Positions 7,588 through 12,962 of a stretch of DNA of 12,962 nucleotides are shown here, piece after piece. Where the stretch lies: NCBI GenBank assembly GCA_025352345.1, contig JANXTP010000256.1, positions 1 to 12,962 of the forward strand. Direction: 5' to 3'. The notes under the pieces are model-generated. The model was not told the DNA's origin and made no database searches. It saw only the letters and a list, made by a program, of their open reading frames with translations. The position numbers and the translations under genes are program-made. This stretch comes from Burkholderiales bacterium. GTDB lineage: Bacteria > Pseudomonadota > Gammaproteobacteria > Burkholderiales > Burkholderiaceae_C. The first letter of the stretch is position 1. Each line of letters begins with the position of its first letter.

Positions 7588-8012
7588 GATCCCTCGTCGA
7601 AGACGTGCCCCTCGATCCCTTCGCGCGGCCAGTGCCGGTGATCGGCGTCGCGCTGCTGCTGTGGGCCTGCGATCCGGCCGAGCCGCAGCGCCTTGCGACG
7701 CCGTTCTTCCATGCTGCCGCCGCTGCCGCGATGGACATGCCGGTCGAAATCTATTTCAGTGCGCGCAGCGTACTGCTGCTGCAACCCGGCATCGCCGGGA
7801 CCCTGCATGCCAGCCCGTCTCACGCGAAGACGGTGCTCGATGCGATGCGCGAAGCGGTCGCCCACGGTGCGGTGCTGCTGGCCTGCACCGACGCGCTGCA
7901 CGCCCACGGCTTGAGCGCGAAGCATCTGATCCCAGAATGCACACGCCGCGGCGGTGCCGTCCAGTTCATGGGCCGCGTCTGCGACCCCGGCTGGCGCACG
8001 CTGGTGTTCTGA
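7584..8012 (+). CDS. DsrE/TusD-family protein, possible sulfur or selenium relay
   Basis: This 142-residue protein looks like a small DsrE-type alpha/beta protein. It has a hydrophobic first strand VIGVALLLWACD (19-30), the middle segment MDMPVEIYFSARSVLLL (50-66) and, most tellingly, GAVLLACTDALHAHGL (95-110). In DsrE/TusD proteins this last position, before an [ALS]-x-x-x-G-[LVI] helix start, holds the cysteine that carries a persulfide; here it is C101. Further cysteines are C29, C119 and C133. Its start overlaps the stop of the lipoyl-carrier gene (ATGA), with no ribosome binding site of its own, so it depends on coupling. DsrE domains also occur in the selenium-associated protein YedF, which makes selenium handling a reasonable guess given the neighbours. 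Assignment to the family is from motif and size and has moderate certainty; the substrate is unknown. Confidence 0.7.
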   Translation: MRSLVEDVPLDPFARPVPVIGVALLLWACDPAEPQRLATPFFHAAAAAAMDMPVEIYFSARSVLLLQPGIAGTLHASPSHAKTVLDAMREAVAHGAVLLACTDALHAHGLSAKHLIPECTRRGGAVQFMGRVCDPGWRTLVF

Positions 8013-8062
8013 CGCCAGTCCGAGCCCGTCATTGATTCACCTTTCACCACCCCCATCAGCCC

Positions 8063-8067
8063 AGGAG
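8063..8067 (+). promoter_or_regulatory. Ribosome binding site of the ABC binding-protein gene
   Basis: AGGAG lies eight bases before the ATG at 8076. It is the only strong ribosome binding site in the part after selC. The 63-base gap it ends (8013-8075) is the largest one in this part, so a promoter there is possible, but I see no convincing -35/-10 pair. Confidence 0.65.
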
Positions 8068-8075
8068 CCCAGACC

Positions 8076-8954
8076 ATGAACCCCACCCTCCCCCGCGTCG
8101 CCCGTTGGGCGCGCTCGCTCGGCCTGATCGCCGCTGCTGCCACGCTGACCGTCGCTGCCCACGCGCAGCAGGTACTGCGCGTCACCGCGATCCCGGACGA
8201 GGCGCCGACCGAACTGGCGCGCAAGTTCGCGCCGCTGGGCGCCTACCTGGAGACCAAGCTGGGCATGAAGGTCGAGTGGACGCCGGTGACCGACTACGCC
8301 GCCGCGGTCGAGGCGCTGGTCAACAAGAAGGTCGATCTGGCCTGGTTCGGCGGCTTCACCTTCGTGCAGGCCAGCGTGCGGTCGGAGGGCAAGGTGATCC
8401 CGCTGGTGCAGCGCGAGGAAGACGAGAAATTCCGTTCCGTCTTCATCACCGACGCGAACAGCGGCATCAACAAGCTCGAAGACCTGAAGGGCAAGACGCT
8501 CAGCTTCGGCTCAGCGTCGAGCACCTCGGGCCACCTGATGCCGCGCAGCTTCCTGCTGGCCGCCAAGATCAACCCCGACCTTGATCTGAAGCGCATCAGC
8601 TTCTCCGGCGCGCACGACGCGACGATCGCCGCGGTGGCCAGCGGCAAGGTCGATGCCGGTGCGCTGAACATCTCGGTGTGGGACAAGTTCGTCACCGACA
8701 AGAAGGTCGACCCGGCCGTGGTCAAGGTGTTCTACACGACACCACCGTACTACGACTACAACTGGTCTGTGCATGCCGACATGCCGGCCGATCTGCGCAA
8801 CAAGCTGCAGCAGGCCTTCCTGGCGCTCGATGCGAGCACACCGCAAGGCAGGGAAATCCTCGGTCTGCAACGCGCGACGCGATTCATCCCCGCCAAGGCC
8901 GAGAACTACAGTGGCATCCGCGCGGCCGCCGAGAACGCCGGTCTGCTGAAGTGA
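8076..8954 (+). CDS. PhnD-like periplasmic binding protein, putative selenium oxyanion type
   Basis: This 292-residue protein is the substrate-binding component of an ABC importer. A signal peptide is visible (basic start, hydrophobic core LGLIAAAATLTVAA, probable cleavage after AHA at residue 30). The mature protein begins QQVLRVTAIPDEAPTELARK and contains VTDYAAAVEALVNKKVDLAWFGGFTFVQA, the core of the phosphate/phosphite/phosphonate binding-protein superfamily. The IPDE...KFAPLGAYLE start resembles the subgroup that I recall being annotated as putative selenate ABC transporter binding protein (TIGR04553), named for its genomic association with selenium genes. Position after selA-selB-selC fits that reading, and no phosphonate-degradation genes are present. 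The ligand is therefore likely a selenium oxyanion, but phosphonate or phosphite cannot be excluded from sequence alone. The stop overlaps the ATPase start (GTGA). Confidence 0.9.
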   Translation: MNPTLPRVARWARSLGLIAAAATLTVAAHAQQVLRVTAIPDEAPTELARKFAPLGAYLETKLGMKVEWTPVTDYAAAVEALVNKKVDLAWFGGFTFVQASVRSEGKVIPLVQREEDEKFRSVFITDANSGINKLEDLKGKTLSFGSASSTSGHLMPRSFLLAAKINPDLDLKRISFSGAHDATIAAVASGKVDAGALNISVWDKFVTDKKVDPAVVKVFYTTPPYYDYNWSVHADMPADLRNKLQQAFLALDASTPQGREILGLQRATRFIPAKAENYSGIRAAAENAGLLK

Positions 8955-9766
8955 TCGTCTCGCTGCGCGACCTGCGCGCAGCCGCCGCGCCAGGAGCCAA
9001 CGCCGAGGTGCTGCGCGGGCTGTCACTGGACATCCGGCGCGGCGAGCAGCTCGCACTGATCGGCTCGTCGGGCGCCGGCAAGACCAGCTTGCTGCAGGCG
9101 CTGGCCTGCGCGGTGCCGCCGCTCGCGGGCACGCTGACGCTGTTCGGCACGGACCCATGGGCGCTGTCGACAGCCGCGCGCCAACGGCTGCGTGGCCGAC
9201 TGTTCCTCGCGCCACAGGCGCCGCCGCTGCCACCGCGGCAGCGTGTGGTCACCGCGGTGCTTGCCGGTCGATTGCCGGCGCAGTCGCTGTGGGCCAGCCT
9301 GCGCACGCTGTGGCATCCACGCGAAGCGGGGCTGGCACAGGCCGCGCTGGCCGCACTGGACCTCGGCGACAAGCTGTGGGAACGCGTCGATCGGCTGTCG
9401 GGCGGCGAGCGCCAGCGCGTCGGGCTGGCGCGGGCGTTGGTTGCCGATGCCGAGCTGTGGCTGATCGACGAGCCGCTGTCGGCGCTCGACCCGGCCCGCG
9501 CCGAGCAGGTGATCGACAGCCTGACCACAGCCGCCCGCAGCGCCGACCGCACGCTGGTGTGCACGCTGCACCAGGTCGAGGTGGCACGGCGCAGCTTCCC
9601 GCGCATCGTCGCGCTGCGCGATGGCATGGTCGTGTACGACGGTGCGGCATCGGCGTTCACCGATGCGCAGGTCGCGGCCCTGTACGGAGCGCGCGGCCTG
9701 GTGGACGAACCAGTCGAGCGCGATGACGACGTGCGAGCCGCACGGCCGCAGATCGTCTGCCGCTGA
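8951..9766 (+). CDS. PhnC-like ABC transporter ATPase
   Basis: This 271-residue protein is the cytoplasmic ATPase of the importer. The nucleotide-binding motifs are complete: Walker A GSSGAGKT (38-45), Q-loop Q89 (LAPQ), signature LSGGERQ (149-155), Walker B LWLIDEP (169-175) with catalytic E174, D-loop SALD and switch histidine H207 (TLHQ). It begins at a GTG whose last two bases are the start of the preceding stop codon (GTGA overlap), and the first residues IVSLRDLRA form the expected opening strand. The open frame extends upstream, but that is shadow coding inside the binding-protein gene. The product is closest to PhnC-type ATPases, as expected beside a PhnD-like protein. About 30 residues after the last ATPase helix (PVERDDDVRAARPQIVCR) have no recognised role. 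Confidence 0.93.
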   Translation: MIVSLRDLRAAAAPGANAEVLRGLSLDIRRGEQLALIGSSGAGKTSLLQALACAVPPLAGTLTLFGTDPWALSTAARQRLRGRLFLAPQAPPLPPRQRVVTAVLAGRLPAQSLWASLRTLWHPREAGLAQAALAALDLGDKLWERVDRLSGGERQRVGLARALVADAELWLIDEPLSALDPARAEQVIDSLTTAARSADRTLVCTLHQVEVARRSFPRIVALRDGMVVYDGAASAFTDAQVAALYGARGLVDEPVERDDDVRAARPQIVCR

Positions 9767-9797
9767 TGGCGCTCGCTCGGCTGACAAGACCCCGGTC

Positions 9798-10649
9798 ATG
9801 AACCTCACCACATCGCCATCGATCGTGAAGCCGGTGTTCGCCCGCAGCGACCCCGCGCGGGCCATGCGCTGGGCCACCGTGCTGCTGCTCGCCGCGCTGC
9901 TCTGGCCGCTGGCAGTGCTGACCGAGTTCAAACCCTGGGTGCTGGCCGATGCCCGCAGCCTGCGCTCGACCGGACACTTCCTGGCCAGCTTCGTGCCGCC
10001 ACGGATGGACGCCGAGTTCCTCGGGCTGCTGTTGCACGAAGCCTGGCGCACCGTCGCCATCGCCACTGCCGGCATGACGCTGGCCTGGCTGATCGCGGTG
10101 CCGCTGGCAATCGGCTCGACCGCACGGCTGTCGGTCAGCGCACTGGCTCAATCGATGAGCTTGTTGCCCTCCGCGGTGCGCACGCTGCTGCGCTGGACGA
10201 TGGTCGTTCTGCGCTCGATGCCCGAGCTGGTGTGGGCGCTGCTGTTCGTGCGAGTTGTGGGCCTGGGCCCGACGGCTGGCGTGCTGGCGATCGGCATCGC
10301 CTACGGCGGCATGCTGGGCAAGGTCTACGCCGAAATCCTGGAAAGCAGCGACCCGGCACCGACGCAGGCGCTGCTGCGCAATGGCAGCGGCCGGCTGCAG
10401 GCGCTGCTGTTCGGCACGCTGCCGCAGTGCGCTCCCGAGCTGGTCAGCTACACCGTCTACCGTTGGGAGTGCGCGATCCGTGCTTCGGTGGTGCTGGGCT
10501 TCGTCGGTGCCGGCGGGCTGGGCCAGCTGCTCGACAGCGCGACAAAGATGTTCTCGGGCGGTGAGGTCAGCAGCATCCTGCTGGTGTTCATCGCGCTGGT
10601 GGCGCTGTCGGACCGCATCAGCGCGCTGCTGCGCAAGGCCATGGCATGA
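9798..10649 (+). CDS. PhnE-like ABC transporter permease 1
   Basis: This 283-residue integral membrane protein is one half of the translocation pore. Hydrophobic segments occur at about residues 26-44, 83-105, 134-155, 158-176 and in the last 80 residues (SILLVFIALVALS). The cytoplasmic coupling region with EILESSDPAPTQALLRNG...LFGTLPQ matches the PhnE family loop that contacts the ATPase, and VLGFVGAGGLGQLL is the typical glycine-rich stretch after it. The ATG at 9798 is chosen because the family-like N-terminus begins there; no ribosome binding site is seen. A tiny ORF fills the gap from the ATPase stop to this start (see findings). It is a paralogue of the next gene; the two probably form a heterodimeric pore. 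Confidence 0.92.
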   Translation: MNLTTSPSIVKPVFARSDPARAMRWATVLLLAALLWPLAVLTEFKPWVLADARSLRSTGHFLASFVPPRMDAEFLGLLLHEAWRTVAIATAGMTLAWLIAVPLAIGSTARLSVSALAQSMSLLPSAVRTLLRWTMVVLRSMPELVWALLFVRVVGLGPTAGVLAIGIAYGGMLGKVYAEILESSDPAPTQALLRNGSGRLQALLFGTLPQCAPELVSYTVYRWECAIRASVVLGFVGAGGLGQLLDSATKMFSGGEVSSILLVFIALVALSDRISALLRKAMA

Positions 10650-11464
10650 CCGCGTCGACTGTCGCAACACCGCCGCCCGCCCGCCGCACTGCGCGCTGGA
10701 TCGGCGTCGGCATCGCCGCGCTGGTGGTGGCGAGCTTCGCGACGCTGGACTTGCGTGGTGCCGATTTCCTGGCGCCCGACGCACGGCAGGCGATGGGCAA
10801 ATTCGCCACCAGCTTCTTCCCGCCGGAAACCGCACCGGCCTTCCTGCGTCGCGTGCTCGATGGCACGCTGGAAACCCTCGCGATGTCACTGCTCGGCACG
10901 CTGCTCGCCGCGCTGGGTGGCCTGGCCCTGTCGCTGGGCGCCAGCGCGCGCGGTCACGATGGCCAGCGCACGGTCACCACGCCGCTGCTGCGCGGCGCGA
11001 CGCGCACCGCGTTGAACGTACTGCGCTCAGTGCCCGAGCTGGTGTGGGCGGTGCTGCTGTTGATTGCTGCCGGGCTCGGGCCGTTTTCCGGCACGCTGGC
11101 GCTGGTGCTGCACACCAGCGGGGTGCTGGGCCGTCTGTTCGCCGAGAGCATCGAGAACGCGCCGCCCGAGCCCGCGTTCGCGCTGCGCGTGCGCGGCGTC
11201 GGGCGGCTGCGGGTGTTCCTGTACGCCACGCTGCCGCAGATCTGGCCGCAGGTCATCTCGTACACGCTGTACCGCTGGGAAAACAACATCCGCGCCGCCG
11301 CAGTGCTGGGCGTGGTGGGAGCCGGTGGACTGGGGCAGATGCTGTCCTACCACCTGGGGCTGTTCCAGATGCACGAGAGCTGCACCGTGCTGCTGGCGAT
11401 GATGTCGCTGGTGGCGCTGGTCGATGCGCTGTCGTACGCTGCGAGGCGATGGCTGAACCGCTGA
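10646..11464 (+). CDS. PhnE-like ABC transporter permease 2
   Basis: This 272-residue membrane protein is the second permease of the importer. It shares the first permease's layout and motifs: LRSVPELVWAVLLL corresponds to LRSMPELVWALLF, and SYTLYRWENNIRAAAVLGVVGAGGLGQML corresponds to SYTVYRWECAIRASVVLGFVGAGGLGQLL (quoted as short aligned blocks). The ATPase-contact loop is SIENAPPEPAFALRVRGVG...LYATLPQ. An opening hydrophobic helix is at about residues 16-31. Its start overlaps the stop of the first permease gene (ATGA), and AAGG at 10635-10638 may serve as a weak ribosome binding site. The nitroreductase start follows four bases after the stop, so all five genes from 8076 to 12047 read as one operon. 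Confidence 0.92.
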   Translation: MTASTVATPPPARRTARWIGVGIAALVVASFATLDLRGADFLAPDARQAMGKFATSFFPPETAPAFLRRVLDGTLETLAMSLLGTLLAALGGLALSLGASARGHDGQRTVTTPLLRGATRTALNVLRSVPELVWAVLLLIAAGLGPFSGTLALVLHTSGVLGRLFAESIENAPPEPAFALRVRGVGRLRVFLYATLPQIWPQVISYTLYRWENNIRAAAVLGVVGAGGLGQMLSYHLGLFQMHESCTVLLAMMSLVALVDALSYAARRWLNR

Positions 11465-11468
11465 GACC

Positions 11469-12047
11469 ATGAGCAAAGCCGACCCCAACCCCGTGCTGCA
11501 CGCCCTGCTCGACCGCCATTCGACAGGCCCACGGTACCTGGTCGAACCCGGCCCGAGCGACGCCGAGCTCTTGATGCTGACCGAAGCGGCCTTGCGCGCA
11601 CCCGACCATGCGGCGCTGGTACCGTTCCGGTTTCGCGCGGTGCGCGGTGCAGCGCGTGAGCGGATGGCGACACTGTTCGAGCAGGCCGCGCGGGCCGCGG
11701 GCAAGGATGCCGAGAGCGCTGTGCTCGACCGCGAACGGGCGTTGAAAGCGCCAGTGACGCTGGCGGTGATTGCACGGATCGACCTGGGCCATCCGCAGGT
11801 GCCGGCGCATGAGCAATGGGCCTGCCTCGGTGGCGCCCTGGCGCACCTGCTGCTGGCCGCGCAGGCGCTGGGTTACGGCGCGAAGATGTTGAGCGGCGCG
11901 AAAGCGCGCTCGCCGCTGCTGGCCTCGGCGTTCTGCGAAGGCGGCGAGATGCTGGTCGGCTGGATCGCGATCGGCACCCCAACGCTGGACCGCCGCGCCA
12001 AACATGGCAAGCCGCCGCCCGACGAGGTGCTGAGCTTCTGGTCGTGA
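11469..12047 (+). CDS. YdjA-like nitroreductase family flavoprotein
   Basis: This 192-residue FMN-dependent oxidoreductase resembles E. coli YdjA, the smallest branch of the nitroreductase family. Matching blocks are the FMN-phosphate-binding RHSTGPRYLVEP near the N-terminus, the EAALRAPDHAALVPFRF segment (RAPDH is shared with YdjA), VPAHEQW, the helix GGALAHLLLAAQALGYGAKMLSG and the GWIAIGTPT strand. The physiological substrate of YdjA is not established. In E. coli ydjA is immediately upstream of selD, so this is a second, independent link of the subfamily to selenium genes. Here it ends the operon after a selenate-type importer; a role in reducing selenium species or a carrier disulfide is inference. 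Convergent with the next gene, with only ten bases between the stops and no room for a terminator. Confidence 0.9.
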   Translation: MSKADPNPVLHALLDRHSTGPRYLVEPGPSDAELLMLTEAALRAPDHAALVPFRFRAVRGAARERMATLFEQAARAAGKDAESAVLDRERALKAPVTLAVIARIDLGHPQVPAHEQWACLGGALAHLLLAAQALGYGAKMLSGAKARSPLLASAFCEGGEMLVGWIAIGTPTLDRRAKHGKPPPDEVLSFWS

Positions 12048-12057
12048 CGCGCTGCGA

Positions 12058-12962
12058 TCAGGGCGCCGCTGCCGTGCGAGTCAGCGTCGATTGCAAATAA
12101 GACAGCAGCTGGTCTTCCGGATAGGGCTTGCTGAGCAGCACGCTGACCCCGGCTTCGAACGCATCGGCACGGTGCTTCACGTCGTCGGCGGTGATCATCA
12201 CGATCGGGATGTGTGCGGTGCGCGGATTGCTGCGCACCTGACGTGTCAGCTCGAAGCCGTCCATGCCGGGCATCTCGACGTCGGTGATCAGCACGTCGGG
12301 CAGGTCGAGCTCGATCTGGCGCGCGGCATCGAGGCCGTCTTCGGCCAGCGAAACGCGGTACAGGTGCTTGGCGAGCAGGCGACTGGTCTTGACGCGGACC
12401 ACTTTCGAGTCGTCGGCGATCATCACCAGGCACTGCTCCGGCGTGCGGTTGGCAACGACAGCGGGCGTTGCCGGAGCAGGAACGGGAACAGGTGCAGGTT
12501 CGGGCTCGAGCGTGAAGGTGAACTCGAACGCAGCCGCTTCGGCAGCTTGCGCCGCTGCCTGCGCTTCTGCAGCACGCTGTGCCTCCCATCTCGCCGCCTC
12601 TTCCTGCACACGCCGCTCAGCTTCGATCTGCAGGGCATGTTGCGCCTCGGCCGCGGCGGCTGCAGCAGCGACACGCTCTGCCTCGGCTTCGGCCGCCACC
12701 CGCTCAATCTCGGCCGCGACACGCCGACGTTCGCTCTCATCATCGGCGAGGTGCTGCGCGGCGAGACGGGCCTCCCATTCGGCGGCCTCACGCGCCAGGG
12801 CCTCAAGTGCTGCCTGCTCATCGACCTCGGGGGCCGGCTCCGGCGCCGCAGGTGGCGGTGCAACGAACTGGACCGCCGCCTGCTCGGCAGCGACACGGGC
12901 ACGCTCGCCTTCTTCTTCAGCAAGCTGCTGCGAGATCAGCCGGGCTTCCCACTCGGCGGCCT
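12058..12962 (-). CDS. Coiled-coil protein with C-terminal response-regulator receiver domain (N-terminus outside window)
   Basis: The frame is open on the minus strand from the right edge to a TGA at 12058-12060, giving 300 visible C-terminal residues. The first 180 or so are Ala/Glu/Arg/Gln-rich, predicted coiled coil, with two copies of a 26-residue repeat starting AAEWEARL (12883-12960 and 12709-12786) and a Pro-rich linker between them (APPPAAPEPAPEVDE). A second Pro-rich linker (EPEPAPVPVPAPATP) precedes a complete receiver domain of about 120 residues: acidic pair in MIADDSK, phosphoacceptor aspartate in LITDVEMPGMDG, conserved Thr in VMITADD and Lys in LSKPYPE. No DNA-binding or enzymatic output domain follows, so the receiver is terminal. 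The real start lies outside the window. It could be a scaffold or polar-localised signalling protein; no specific function can be assigned. Confidence 0.88.
   Translation of the reverse strand, partial: AAEWEARLISQQLAEEEGERARVAAEQAAVQFVAPPPAAPEPAPEVDEQAALEALAREAAEWEARLAAQHLADDESERRRVAAEIERVAAEAEAERVAAAAAAAEAQHALQIEAERRVQEEAARWEAQRAAEAQAAAQAAEAAAFEFTFTLEPEPAPVPVPAPATPAVVANRTPEQCLVMIADDSKVVRVKTSRLLAKHLYRVSLAEDGLDAARQIELDLPDVLITDVEMPGMDGFELTRQVRSNPRTAHIPIVMITADDVKHRADAFEAGVSVLLSKPYPEDQLLSYLQSTLTRTAAAP

Noticed and set aside
8013..8075. Promoter or riboswitch ahead of the importer genes
   Set aside because: The 63-base gap is somewhat AT-richer but shows no convincing -35/-10 pair or stable fold beyond the ribosome binding site.
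8076..11464. Phosphonate utilisation locus
   Set aside because: Only the transporter resembles phn genes; no phosphonate catabolic gene is present and the neighbours concern selenium.
10255..11472. 405-codon plus-strand frame across both permeases, and a similar minus-strand frame at 9657-10889
   Set aside because: Arg/Cys/Trp- or His/Gln-rich shadows of the permease genes, which have matching paralogous motifs in their own frames.
1..12962. CRISPR arrays, insertion sequences, phage genes or integrase next to the tRNA gene
   Set aside because: No short regularly spaced repeats, transposase or integrase motifs, and no duplicate of the tRNA-Sec 3' end was seen in the window.

Overview
The window is GC-rich and densely coded. 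Its gene families and style (GC-rich codons, almost no intergenic space, chains of ATGA/GTGA overlaps) point to a betaproteobacterium, probably order Burkholderiales. That placement is an inference from gene content and style, not from a marker gene. Everything from the left edge to 12047 lies on the plus strand and could be one or two long transcripts. The only minus-strand gene is at the right edge.

Region 1 (1-3572) encodes a respiratory, membrane-bound formate dehydrogenase of the FDH-N/FDH-O type. It holds the C-terminal third of the molybdopterin catalytic subunit, the four-cluster iron-sulfur subunit with its membrane anchor, the cytochrome b556 subunit, and the maturation protein FdhE. 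The selenocysteine site of the catalytic subunit and its SECIS element would lie to the left of the window.

Region 2 (3572-7130) is the selenocysteine decoding set in order: selA (Ser-tRNA to Sec-tRNA conversion), selB (the SECIS-binding elongation factor) and selC, the tRNA-Sec with a UCA anticodon. The tRNA can be folded base by base from the sequence. The selenophosphate synthetase gene selD is not in the window.

Region 3 (7150-12047) is the least ordinary part. A GcvH-like lipoyl-carrier protein starts about 20 bases after the tRNA gene and overlaps a DsrE-family protein with a retained candidate active-site cysteine. After a 63-base gap comes a PhnD/PhnC/PhnE/PhnE-type ABC importer, whose binding protein resembles the group I remember being annotated as putative selenate transporters. 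Last is a YdjA-like nitroreductase; in E. coli ydjA is next to selD. The simplest reading is that the whole plus strand serves selenium: uptake, reduction or relay, incorporation, and the main selenoenzyme that uses it. The lipoyl-carrier plus DsrE pair would be an undescribed selenium (or sulfur) handling step.

Region 4 (12058 to the right edge, minus strand) is the C-terminal part of an unusual protein: long Ala/Glu-rich coiled-coil segments with a 26-residue internal repeat and Pro-rich linkers, ending in a complete phosphoacceptor receiver domain. It looks unrelated to the selenium genes.
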